Assembly (NCBI RefSeq): GCF_002019595.1
Contig: NZ_KV917369.1
Span: 3,178,624-3,242,623, forward strand
Direction of reading: 5' to 3'
From: Priestia abyssalis
GTDB taxonomy: Bacteria > Bacillota > Bacilli > Bacillales > Bacillaceae_H
Length of the DNA: 64,000 bases
The notes beneath the pieces were generated by a model that was not told the DNA's origin, searched no databases, and saw only the letters and a list, made by a program, of their open reading frames with translations. Of this stretch, positions 36,059-44,543 are shown piece by piece (within the stretch, counting starts at the first letter, position 1; the number at the start of each line of letters is the position of its first letter). Position numbers and translations under genes: made by a program.

Positions 36059-36961
36059 ATGGAAAGAATTCAACTGACGGATGATTTGTCCTTTTCACGA
36101 ATCGTTCACGGATTATGGCGTTTGGCAGATTGGAATCAACCCAAGGAGCAAACGCTTGCATTAATGGAACATTGCTTGGAAAAAGGAATAACCACGTTTG
36201 ATCATGCCGACATTTACGGCAGTTACATGTGCGAAAAACTATTTGGGGAAGCCCTCGCAGTGAAGCCCGAGCTTCGTGCCAAAATGGAAATCGTCACAAA
36301 ATGCGGCATCGTACTCGAATCACCAAATCGTCCAGAGCATCAGTCTCACCATTACAACACGAGCAAAGAACATATTTTAAAATCGGTGAATCAATCACTG
36401 GAAAACTTGCAGACGGACTATATTGATGTCCTGCTCATACACCGTCCGGACTTATTTCTGGATCCTGTTCAAGTGGCGGAAGCGTTCACCCAGTTAAAAG
36501 AAGAAGGAAAAGTGAGATACTTTGGTGTATCAAACTTTAAACATCATCAATATAATATGCTGCAGTCTTATTTAGACTTCCCGCTCGTTACGAACCAAAT
36601 CGAACTTTCCGCCTACAACCTGGAAAACTTTGAAGACGGCACACTCAATTTATGTCTTGAAAAGCGTATTGCCCCGATGGCATGGTCACCTCTTGCAGGC
36701 GGCGATATTTTCTCCGCTGATAATGAAAAAGCGGCAAGACTCCGTTCTACCCTTGAGAAAGTGGCGGCAGAAATCGGTGCACCGGGCATTGACGCGGTAT
36801 TATACGCATGGCTGCTGAATCATCCAGCCAAAATCATGCCGATCGTCGGTTCCGGTAAAACAGAACGCATTGACGCAGCGATTGATGCATTACAATACAA
36901 ACTGACACTTGATCAATGGTTTGAAATTTTACATAGCTCCATGGGTCATGAGGTTCCATAA
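36059..36961 (+). CDS. Aldo/keto reductase, YdhF-like
   Basis: This 300-aa (beta/alpha)8 reductase has catalytic residues in TTFDHADIYGSYMCE (Asp and Tyr), EIVTKCGI (Lys) and DVLLIHRPD (His), and the NADPH site near the end (MPIVGSGKTERIDAAI). It reduces aldehydes or ketones with NADPH; the substrate is unknown. The ATG at 36059 follows GAGGTGATAT; an open frame continues further upstream but carries no site. It is divergent from nagA. Confidence 0.9.
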   Translation: MERIQLTDDLSFSRIVHGLWRLADWNQPKEQTLALMEHCLEKGITTFDHADIYGSYMCEKLFGEALAVKPELRAKMEIVTKCGIVLESPNRPEHQSHHYNTSKEHILKSVNQSLENLQTDYIDVLLIHRPDLFLDPVQVAEAFTQLKEEGKVRYFGVSNFKHHQYNMLQSYLDFPLVTNQIELSAYNLENFEDGTLNLCLEKRIAPMAWSPLAGGDIFSADNEKAARLRSTLEKVAAEIGAPGIDAVLYAWLLNHPAKIMPIVGSGKTERIDAAIDALQYKLTLDQWFEILHSSMGHEVP

Positions 36962-36964
36962 AAG

Positions 36965-37107
36965 AAACTTCCATCAGCGGGGGGTTCTTTCCCCTATTAG
37001 TAGTTAGTTGATCTTATCGGGCTTTTACGGGCAGTTATCCCTCACTTAAGCTTCTTCGATGACTCTAAGCTTTGAAGTGGGGGTCTTACTGCCCGTTAAT
37101 GCGGGAT
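36965..37107. repeat. Structured intergenic repeat (ACTTCCATCAG family)
   Basis: It begins AAACTTCCATCAGCGG and contains nested inverted repeats ACGGGCAGT/ACTGCCCGT and TCACTTAAGCTT/AAGCTTTGAAGTG. A second member lies at 39270-39345, and a partial one near 56896. No ORF is present. Confidence 0.65.
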
Positions 37108-37110
37108 AAA

Positions 37111-37154
37111 AACAAAGAGAAAGGATCAGCCCCGGCTGATCCTTTCTCTTTGTT
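37111..37154 (+). terminator. 20-bp hairpin
   Basis: Arms 37111-37131 and 37134-37154 are complementary (AACAAAGAGAAAGGATCAGC and its reverse). It lies about 150 bp after the aldo/keto reductase and probably ends that transcript. Confidence 0.75.
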
Positions 37155-37274
37155 AATTGAATACAAATCCTGGTTCTTTCAAAGAATAAAGACAAGGACG
37201 TGAGAAGATTTTTTGGTGAAATGATGATTAAAATATAGACAGCAACAGATTAACAGCAAAGGAGAATCAGCCTG

Positions 37275-38285
37275 ATGCAGCATTCTAACATCCATCTAAC
37301 CGCAACTGAAATCTCGAATCTTTGGTCGACATATATGAGCGACAGCATGGCCGTTTGTGTATTAAAGTACTTTATCGCTAAGGTCAAGGACCCTGATATT
37401 AAACCTATTTTAGAGCAGTCTCTTATGATTTCACAAAGACATCTCCAAACGATCTCCCAAATCTTTATCCAAGAAGGATATGCGATCCCGCAGGGGTTTA
37501 CAGATCAAGACTTAAATCTGCAAGCGGCTCCTCTCTTTTTTGACTCTCTCTATTTGCACTACATTAAACAAATGGGGCGTGTAGGCATTAACGCTTACGG
37601 ATTAGCCCTCACCCTTTCCGTTCGAGATGACATAGTCCAATTTTTTGACCTTGCACTAAAAGAAAGCACAGCACTGGATCAACAAGTGAGCAAAGTACTT
37701 CTTGCCAAAGGGATATTTATACGCTCACCGTATCTTAATGGATTAAAAGAAATTACATTCGTTCAAGACAGTAATTTTCTTGATGGGATATTCGGTGTAC
37801 ACCGCCCGCTTTTAGCTGTTGAAGTCACACACCTTTATGGCAATATTCGTACGGCGTCTTTAACTCAGGCCATCGCGATTGGTTTCAGTCAAGCAGCGAC
37901 CTCCAAAGACGTGACGAAATTCATCATGAAATGCAGAGACCTCATGAGCAAACATATGGCAACACTAGGTCATAAACTGCGTGAAAGTCACTTAAAAGTG
38001 CCCATGACATGGAACGATGCCGTTACAGATTCCATCGAATCTCCTTTTTCTGAAAAGCTGTTAATGTTTCATATGAATGCGACGTTAGCCGTTAGTTTAG
38101 GTGATTACGGCGCATCATTAGCTGGAAGCATCAGAAAAGATTTGGGAATGATGTACGCCTTATTGATGACCGAATTGGCAACCCTGGCAGAAGAGGGAGC
38201 CAAAATGATGATCAAACATGGGTGGATGGAAACTCCTCCTATGGTGACAGACCGTGACTATTTGGCTTCAGTCAATAAAAGTTGA
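37275..38285 (+). CDS. DUF3231 protein, two-domain
   Basis: This 336-aa protein contains two ferritin-like, four-helix repeats of the DUF3231 family: the first starts LTATEISNLWSTYMSDSMAV, the second at about residue 170 with LDGIFGVHRPLLAVEVTHLY. The family is found almost only in endospore formers and is related to spore-coat proteins of the CotF type. AAAGGAGAATC precedes the ATG. There are three such genes in this window (also 39881 and 48509). Confidence 0.85.
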   Translation: MQHSNIHLTATEISNLWSTYMSDSMAVCVLKYFIAKVKDPDIKPILEQSLMISQRHLQTISQIFIQEGYAIPQGFTDQDLNLQAAPLFFDSLYLHYIKQMGRVGINAYGLALTLSVRDDIVQFFDLALKESTALDQQVSKVLLAKGIFIRSPYLNGLKEITFVQDSNFLDGIFGVHRPLLAVEVTHLYGNIRTASLTQAIAIGFSQAATSKDVTKFIMKCRDLMSKHMATLGHKLRESHLKVPMTWNDAVTDSIESPFSEKLLMFHMNATLAVSLGDYGASLAGSIRKDLGMMYALLMTELATLAEEGAKMMIKHGWMETPPMVTDRDYLASVNKS

Positions 38286-38352
38286 TGAGAGGCTCACCGG
38301 ATGACATCCATTCCATCAATGGCTTATACAGATAATAAGTGATCCCGTTCAA

Positions 38353-39213
38353 TTAAATTTTTATCGGTTTCCAATAAAGCAGCGCCGCATGAAAAGTATA
38401 TGAATATTCGTACCTGCCATCCTTCTCTGTCACATACGGACTGAGAGCTTGTTCCACTTCCTGTTCCTTGTAATCCTTTGTTAAAATTTTGCTTACATTA
38501 TCCTTTATAAGAGATTCATAAGAACTATATGTAGAAGTCTTGGGGATTTCGATCATTTTGCAATTAGCCATAATCCCGAGCTGATACAAAATATTTTGTA
38601 AATGAATATAGTCTCTGCGCCTGAATTTGATCGAATATCCTCTTTCTCGATGCAAATCTAAATAGTGAGGTTTTTCCGGCCCGCTTGTCATTCCCGCTAC
38701 CGCAAGCCGTGACGCAGCATCATTCATTTTAAGTAACGCTTCTCCTATATCACTGACACGATAATAGCAGTTTATTCCAAAAACAACATCATAACGTTGT
38801 TCCAGATTAAGCTGTTCCCATTTCCCATGTATAAAGCTCACATTGTTTAATTGTTGCTTTTCTGTTTCATCTCTTAAAAAGCGGATGACACTTTGAGAGC
38901 TGTCTACACATGTCAGATGCTTAACCTTCTCAGCCGTACAGAACGTATAATTCCCCCATCCAGGGCCAATTTCCACTACACGATCATTTATGTTTAGCAA
39001 CGTCAGCAGCTCTTCTTGAATTCTATAAGCATAAGAATTGATATAACCCTCACCATTTTGTTTCTTTTTTTCTAAAAAAGAATGCCAAAAATCTTCTTCA
39101 TGTTCATCATGAATCATTCGGTTAGAAAGAGTTCCATCCCATTCCTTCATATTTTCTTTCCACAAATCCATGTAGTTGCACCCCAATGGTACACCGGAAA
39201 TTTTCATCTTCAT
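38353..39213 (-). CDS. Class I SAM-dependent methyltransferase
   Basis: This 286-aa protein has the SAM-binding motif VVEIGPGWGNYTFC (near residue 81), CVDSSQSVIRFLRDE and the motif II-like YDVVFGINCYYRV. The acceptor substrate is unknown. GAAGGAGTG precedes ATG 39213. It stands alone but lies downstream of a cobalamin riboswitch, a 34-codon reading frame and a terminator (39519-39697, 39368-39472, 39341-39385), all minus strand. Confidence 0.85.
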   Translation of the reverse strand: MKMKISGVPLGCNYMDLWKENMKEWDGTLSNRMIHDEHEEDFWHSFLEKKKQNGEGYINSYAYRIQEELLTLLNINDRVVEIGPGWGNYTFCTAEKVKHLTCVDSSQSVIRFLRDETEKQQLNNVSFIHGKWEQLNLEQRYDVVFGINCYYRVSDIGEALLKMNDAASRLAVAGMTSGPEKPHYLDLHRERGYSIKFRRRDYIHLQNILYQLGIMANCKMIEIPKTSTYSSYESLIKDNVSKILTKDYKEQEVEQALSPYVTEKDGRYEYSYTFHAALLYWKPIKI

Positions 39214-39269
39214 CTAACACTCCTTCTCTTTTATACTCTCTATACTAAAAACAATCCTTGAATTTATAA

Positions 39270-39345
39270 AGAAAACTTCCATCAGTGGAGGTTTTCCCTC
39301 ATCCTCCACTAATCGTTCATTAGACCCGCACGATGCAAGATAAAA
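39270..39345. repeat. ACTTCCATCAG family repeat, second member
   Basis: AAAACTTCCATCAGTGGAGG opens it, with the stem AGTGGAGG/CCTCCACT. It is a shorter relative of 36965-37107 and ends just before the leader terminator. Confidence 0.6.
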
Positions 39346-39385
39346 TAAAAAAGCATTTCCGACCGAGTCAAGAGGTCAGAAATGC
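39341..39385 (-). terminator. Terminator between riboswitch and methyltransferase
   Basis: On the minus strand GCATTTCTGACC pairs with GGTCGGAAATGC (39374-39385 with 39353-39364, one G-U pair), followed by TTTTTTATTTT. It overlaps the end of a short reading frame and would stop transcripts before the methyltransferase. Confidence 0.8.
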
Positions 39386-39472
39386 TTCTGTTGATAAATA
39401 AAGGGAATGACTGGATATCTTGATATCATCAAATAGATATAGAGATGGATTCAGCCAATCGGTTATCAGCAT
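39368..39472 (-). CDS. 34-aa peptide downstream of cobalamin riboswitch
   Basis: GGGAGG at 39481-39486 lies eight bases before ATG 39472, a strong translation start. The frame runs 34 codons (beginning MLITDWLNPSLYLFDD) and its TGA lies in the loop of the following terminator. Its sequence is not recognised. It may be a leader peptide coupling translation to termination, or the remaining start of a lost B12-regulated gene. Confidence 0.5.
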   Translation of the reverse strand: MLITDWLNPSLYLFDDIKISSHSLYLSTEAFLTS

Positions 39473-39518
39473 CCTAACCACCTCCCTAAAATCCCGTAGG
39501 TCTAACAGCGATGTTAAA

Positions 39519-39697
39519 ACAGGCAGGTCTCCTGACTTAGGGCATCACTTTCAGACCTTCCCAGGTATAACCCAGTGGTTTTTCTGAAAGTCATCAGCAT
39601 TTCATACTGATACCCATTACAGTGGCGGGTCCGTGTCGGAATTTAACCGATTTCCCTTTTAAGCAGATAAAGCATTACAACACTTTATCTCGCACCT
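39519..39697 (-). ncRNA. Cobalamin (B12) riboswitch
   Basis: The minus strand shows the conserved blocks in order: AAAAGGGAA, ACGGACCCGCCACTGTAA, and the B12 box TCAGGAGACCTGCC (about 39522-39535). It should bind adenosylcobalamin and lower downstream expression. The nearest genes in its direction are the 34-codon frame and the methyltransferase. Confidence 0.93.
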
Positions 39698-39880
39698 ATT
39701 TCCTAGCAATATACAATTTTTTCAGACTTAATCTATTAGAATGGCGAAAGGATGTAGCCTTAATAACTGAAATCAACTCTAATGTTAGTTTTAATTCATC
39801 TCATTGTCAACAGAAGCTTTGTAAAAAGGAATGCGGCGCATACACTTCACCATTTTTGAGATAATAGTAATAAAACCGTT

Positions 39881-40456
39881 ATGGAAGAAGGGGTCATTTT
39901 GACAAATGCATTGGAATCCATTGCTTCATTGTTGAAAAACTTTATAGAGGACAACCCGGTGCCTCCTCTTCATGTGGGAGAAGTGATGAGCCTATGGACA
40001 GCTTTGACAGCCTTTCAAGAGTCCCGCGCCTTGTATCAGGCCGCGCTTAATACTACAACCGATGCTGATTTGAAGCACGCATTGGAAAATGCCCTGGAAG
40101 GCTCGACGAGGGACTATAACCGCTTGAAAGAAATCTTAATCCAAGAAGGTGTCCCTCTTCCTTCCATCAATGAAGATAAACCGAAATCCAACCCGATTGA
40201 TGTACCGGAAGGCGTCAAACTAACGGATGATGAGATCGCTAACTTGATCGGCGTAAAGGTGGCTGCTTCCATTACGTTTTGTGCCCAGGCCTCATCCCAA
40301 TCCACTCGTACCGATGTAGGCCTGACCTTTTTCCAAATACAAGTGGAATTAATGAAATACGCATCCGTGCTTAAAAATCTAATGAAAAATAGAGGGTGGC
40401 TCAAAACTCCTCCAAGCTACTTGCCTCCGGGAACACCTCATAAAAGACAAGAATGA
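39881..40456 (+). CDS. DUF3231 protein, single-domain
   Basis: At 191 aa this holds one DUF3231 four-helix unit: LHVGEVMSLWTALTAFQESR, LKEILIQEGVPLP and a C-terminal GWLKTPPSYLPPG typical of the family's end. ATG 39881 or TTG 39899 (AAGGGG upstream) may be the start. It is the partner-like single version of the two-domain genes at 37275 and 48509. Confidence 0.8.
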   Translation: MEEGVILTNALESIASLLKNFIEDNPVPPLHVGEVMSLWTALTAFQESRALYQAALNTTTDADLKHALENALEGSTRDYNRLKEILIQEGVPLPSINEDKPKSNPIDVPEGVKLTDDEIANLIGVKVAASITFCAQASSQSTRTDVGLTFFQIQVELMKYASVLKNLMKNRGWLKTPPSYLPPGTPHKRQE

Positions 40457-40554
40457 AGCCAAAAGCAAGTGAAATCTTGATGACGTCTTTTTAAACAGAA
40501 TAGGCGTTTTAACACGGCCTATCCTAATAAATGGAGGTATATGAAACAATAGAG

Positions 40555-40689
40555 GTGAATATATGGATTTGGAAAGCGGTATTGATTATCGCAGCCGGTG
40601 TCGTTCACCAGCAAAACCAGTCCACCGACTTGTTTTCGGAAGTGCAGGAAAACCGCAACGTTCCGGAACCGCCAAAATATTTGCAATAA
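40555..40689 (+). CDS. Small membrane protein, 44 aa
   Basis: A GTG at 40555 opens a frame with a hydrophobic helix (IWIWKAVLIIAAGVV), then a polar tail ending VPEPPKYLQ. GGAGG lies about 20 bases upstream, so the start is not certain. Composition looks coding and no overlapping gene competes. Function is unknown. Confidence 0.45.
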   Translation: MNIWIWKAVLIIAAGVVHQQNQSTDLFSEVQENRNVPEPPKYLQ

Positions 40690-41002
40690 TGTTTACATAT
40701 AACGGGGCAGCCATTAAATGGACACTGCCCCCTCCTGCCAACTGAAGCTTTACCTCACAAAAAAGTTTACATAATAATATTATAGTAATTCATCTGTACA
40801 TGACCTTCCTCTCCCTTTTCCGATGAATATCCTTTATAATGAAACATAACCTGGAAAATTGATGCTGTTATTCCATGCAAAAAATTGGAGATAGCCTTGT
40901 TATGCCGCCGCTGATTATAATGGTAGGTACGGCCTGTAAAGAAGGAGCCGCAACTAGTTTGCCTATTATCGAATAAATAACCTATGAGAGAGGTTGTTCA
41001 AA

Positions 41003-41455
41003 ATGAAGGATATTATCTTGTTTCTCACTGAAGTGGTCAATAACATTCACGATGTACTCATCAATGTTGCTGAAGCGTTTGGGCTACAGCTGACAGATAA
41101 AGATTTACACTTTTGGATCATCGGCATCATCGGGATTTTCACGTTTTTCCCCGTTTACCTTTTCTTTAAAATGTTATCGAAATGGCGCTGGAGCATTACC
41201 GCCATTTCCTTTGTGTATACTTTTACTGTCATGACGGTATTGGTGTTTGCAATTGAAATACAGCAAGCCATCACGGACCGTGGTCATATGGAATTTTCCG
41301 ACGCAGTCATCGGATTGTGGGGATTTATTGTGTTCTTCGCTGTATATGCTTGCTTTGCCGCTCTATTTCTTTTTATTAAAAGTTTGTTTAAACGGAAAAA
41401 ACATGTTCCAACAGAAGACGACGAGCCAAGCCGACGCCGCTCGCGGTCGATGTAG
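41003..41455 (+). CDS. Membrane protein of unknown function
   Basis: This protein of about 150 aa has three hydrophobic segments (IIGIIGIFTFFPVYLFF, ITAISFVYTFTVMTVLVF and FIVFFAVYACFAALFLFI) and an Arg/Lys-rich C-terminus (KRKKHVP...RRRSRSM). GAGAGAGG precedes ATG 41003; a TTG lies at 40994. I do not recognise the family. It directly precedes a GC-rich repeat. Confidence 0.65.
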   Translation: MKDIILFLTEVVNNIHDVLINVAEAFGLQLTDKDLHFWIIGIIGIFTFFPVYLFFKMLSKWRWSITAISFVYTFTVMTVLVFAIEIQQAITDRGHMEFSDAVIGLWGFIVFFAVYACFAALFLFIKSLFKRKKHVPTEDDEPSRRRSRSM

Positions 41456-41600
41456 CAGGAGAGGCGGAGGCAACTGTTTAGCCCCGACAAGCGCTGGAGG
41501 TTTTCATCCCAAAGGCGCTTTTCGCCTTTGGGATGAAGGCTGAAGCGACTCGAGGGTCTAAGAGCCGCAGCTGGACAATAAGAAAAGCGGAACGAAGCCT
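41456..41600 (-). repeat. GC-rich structured intergenic repeat
   Basis: In minus orientation it carries GTCCAGCTGCGGCTCTTAG, CTCGAGTCGCTTC, a strong hairpin (41503-41537), and CCAGCGCTTGTCGGGGCTAA. The hairpin loop is GAAAAGC. Two related units lie at 60863-61166, with different stems but the same flanks. Confidence 0.8.
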
Positions 41601-41816
41601 AAGCAACGTCAATCTCTACGACTTCATTTGCACATCCGCCCATGTGCTGCATATTAAAACGACCGCCCTCCCTTTCATCGTTTCGATGAGTAACGGAGGG
41701 CGGTTTGCTTTCATTATTCATCCAATGTGGACCATAATAACAAATAGAGTCGACAGTCTTTTTTGACATATAGTATGATGGGATGAATGATTACGAAAAA
41801 CAAAGGGTGAACTTGG

Positions 41817-43598
41817 GTGATTACATTATTGCCGTTAATGTTAGAAAGAGTGGGAATTCTCGTCATTGTAGCCTTCCTGCTTTCACAGCTGAAATCATTT
41901 CGCCAAATCTTCCAGCATGAGCGTGGATTAACCGGAAAAGCATTGCTTGTTGCGGTTTTTGGGATATTTGGCATCATCAGCAATTACACCGGAATTGAAA
42001 TTCAACACAGCTCGATTTCCGCGCAAGCATGGCAGACAGCGGTCGGTCCGGACAGTGCGATTGCCAATACAAGAGTTATGGGAGTGGGCATTGGCGGATT
42101 AATTGGCGGCCCGTTTGTCGGACTGGGAGTGGGAATGATTGCAGGTTTGCACCGTTACACACTTGGAGGCTTTACAGCTGGTTCGTGCGCCATTTCGTCT
42201 ATTTTGGCCGGTGTAGCAGCCGGATATATTGGAAGATGGTATAGAAAGCGGCGGGCCATTACGCCGGCATTTGCTGTTATGGTCGGTGTAACAATGGAAA
42301 TCGTCCAAATGGGGATCATTCTGTTAGTGACGAAACCATTTGAAATAGCATGGGAGCTTGTCCAGTTAATCGGTATCCCAATGATTGTTATCAATGGTTT
42401 TGGAACACTGTTATTTATGTTTATCATTCAATCGATTTTGCGTGAAGAAGAACGCACTCGTGCTATACAAACGCATCAGGCGTTTCGCATTGCCGATCAA
42501 ACTCTCCCCTTTTTCCGGCAAGGGCTGAATCCAGATTCCTGCAAAGAAGTATCCAAAATTATGTTAAGGCTCACAGAAGCCGATGCCGTAGCGATTACAA
42601 ATGACCACGGCGTATTGGCACATGTCGGCGCCGCGTCTGATCACCATGTTCCCATGCACGGACTGGCGACAGGACTCACAAAAAGGGTGCTCGAACAAGG
42701 AAAAATTATTATCGCTAAATCAAGAGATGAGATTTTTTGCTTTCATGAGAATTGTCCGCTACAAGCTGCGGTTGTCCTGCCGCTGCAAGTGCATCAAAAG
42801 ACGGTGGGAACATTGAAGCTTTACTTCACGCATCCAAGCCAATTGAGCGAAGTGGAACAAGAACTGGCTGAAGGTCTGGCCAAACTGTTTTCTACACAAT
42901 TGGAATTGGCCGAGGCAGAAACACAAAGTAAACTGCTGAAGGATGCCGAAATCAAGGCTTTGCAGGCACAAGTCCATCCGCACTTTTTGTTTAATGCCAT
43001 TAACACCATTTCGGCTTTATGCCGCACAGATGCTGAAAAAGCAAGAAAACTTTTATTAGAGCTTAGTGTGTTTTTCCGAAGCAATTTGCAAGGTGCCCGT
43101 CAAATGCTCATTCCGCTTGAGAAAGAGCTGGAACACGTTAAGGCCTATTTATCACTCGAGCAAGCGCGTTTTCCGAACAAATATCATGTCGTGTTCAATA
43201 TCGAACCAGGACTTGAAATGGTACCTATTCCTCCGTTCACTTTGCAGCCGTTAGTGGAAAATGCCATTCGCCATGCTTTTTCACGTGTTAAAAAATGTGG
43301 AGAAGTAACGGTGAGCGCATATGAAAGTGAAGAAAAGATGTATATAGAAGTCAAAGATAATGGGAACGGTATTTCAAGCGAAAAACTTGAGTCCCTGGGA
43401 AAACAAACAGTAAAGTCAAAAGAAGGGACAGGAACGGCTCTCTATAATATACGTGAACGATTGGAAGGCATTTATGGAGATAAAGCCGACTTTCGTATAA
43501 AAAGTGAGCAAGGTGAAGGAACAAATATACAAATTATCATACCTTTAAATAGAAATGGAGCATTGGAAAATCATGTTAAAGGCTTTTATAGTGGATGA
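41817..43598 (+). CDS. LytS-family sensor histidine kinase (BtsS/PyrSR type)
   Basis: This 593-aa protein has an N-terminal 5TM-Lyt domain (to about residue 210), a GAF domain (about 225-360), the histidine region AQVHPHFLFNAINTISALCR and a C-terminal ATPase (LVENAIRHAF, DNGNGI, GTGTALYNIRERL). It would phosphorylate the LytT-like regulator at 43573, with which it overlaps by 26 nt. A CstA transporter follows. That layout resembles the pyruvate sensor BtsS in E. coli. GTG 41817 is the start. Confidence 0.9.
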   Translation: MITLLPLMLERVGILVIVAFLLSQLKSFRQIFQHERGLTGKALLVAVFGIFGIISNYTGIEIQHSSISAQAWQTAVGPDSAIANTRVMGVGIGGLIGGPFVGLGVGMIAGLHRYTLGGFTAGSCAISSILAGVAAGYIGRWYRKRRAITPAFAVMVGVTMEIVQMGIILLVTKPFEIAWELVQLIGIPMIVINGFGTLLFMFIIQSILREEERTRAIQTHQAFRIADQTLPFFRQGLNPDSCKEVSKIMLRLTEADAVAITNDHGVLAHVGAASDHHVPMHGLATGLTKRVLEQGKIIIAKSRDEIFCFHENCPLQAAVVLPLQVHQKTVGTLKLYFTHPSQLSEVEQELAEGLAKLFSTQLELAEAETQSKLLKDAEIKALQAQVHPHFLFNAINTISALCRTDAEKARKLLLELSVFFRSNLQGARQMLIPLEKELEHVKAYLSLEQARFPNKYHVVFNIEPGLEMVPIPPFTLQPLVENAIRHAFSRVKKCGEVTVSAYESEEKMYIEVKDNGNGISSEKLESLGKQTVKSKEGTGTALYNIRERLEGIYGDKADFRIKSEQGEGTNIQIIIPLNRNGALENHVKGFYSG

Positions 43599-44319
43599 TG
43601 AACCGCTGGCAAGAGATGAATTGAAATATCTTTTGCTTAGAACGAAACAAGTGGAAGTTGTGGGAGAAGCGGATTGTATTGAAGATGCACTTGAACATAT
43701 TCGGACTTTACATCCCGACCTTCTGTTTTTGGATATCGAACTTGCAGATGCCAGCGGTCTGCAGCTGGCAGAACAGTTGCTGTCTTTCGAACATACGCCG
43801 GCAGTCATTTTTGCTACGGCATATGATGAATACGCTCTCCAGGCATTTGAGTTGAATGCTGTAGATTATATATTAAAGCCGTTTGATGAAACGCGCATCC
43901 AGCAAACATTAGAGAAAATCGCGAAGCTGCAAACGATTGGGGAAAAAGAAATTCCCTCTGCCCCTGTGTCTGTCAGAGCCCCACTTGAACAAACCGGAAA
44001 AATGGCGGTGATGGTCGAAGAGCGGATTGTGCTAGTGGACATACCATCCATTGTTTTCGTAGGGTCTGCGGAGGGGAAAACGATGATTAAGACGAGAGAC
44101 AAAGAATATAAAATCGGAGAATCTCTTGTCATGATCGAAAAAAAGCTGCATAACGCTTCTTTTATGAGAGTTCATCGCAGTTTCCTCGTCAATGTGAATC
44201 ACATTTCAGAAATCCAGCCATGGTTTAATTCGACGTATAATTTAATCATGACAGACGGATCCAAAGTGCCTGTAAGCCGTACATATGTAAAAGAGTTAAA
44301 ACAGCTTCTTGGCTTTTAG
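43573..44319 (+). CDS. LytTR-family response regulator
   Basis: About 248 aa from ATG 43573 (TGGAGC upstream). The receiver domain has FIVDDEPLARDELKYLL and the phospho-Asp in LLFLDIELADASGL; the C-terminal LytTR DNA-binding domain includes FMRVHRSFLVNVNHISEI. It pairs with the LytS-like kinase and likely activates the cstA gene 225 bp downstream. LytTR sites were searched for in the gap but not resolved. Confidence 0.92.
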   Translation: MLKAFIVDDEPLARDELKYLLLRTKQVEVVGEADCIEDALEHIRTLHPDLLFLDIELADASGLQLAEQLLSFEHTPAVIFATAYDEYALQAFELNAVDYILKPFDETRIQQTLEKIAKLQTIGEKEIPSAPVSVRAPLEQTGKMAVMVEERIVLVDIPSIVFVGSAEGKTMIKTRDKEYKIGESLVMIEKKLHNASFMRVHRSFLVNVNHISEIQPWFNSTYNLIMTDGSKVPVSRTYVKELKQLLGF

Positions 44320-44543
44320 GGGTAAATTCAAGTGGCCTGAATAACCGATTGTAAATGTCCCTCAATCAAATGAAGCTGTGTCGATTTATTAAGTGGAATG
44401 TATATAGACACATCTCTGTATTTCATCCTGCTGTTTTTGCAACTCAGACCCTGGATGATGCATTTTATCTTGAAAGTCCGATGATTGCGTTTTCATTTTG
44501 TATGATTGTCTCATAAAGCAAATGGTTATGGGAGGTCATACAA

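Noticed and set aside
41247-41543. Frame running from the membrane gene into the GC-rich repeat
   Set aside because: Shadow of the membrane protein gene; the repeat has no coding potential.
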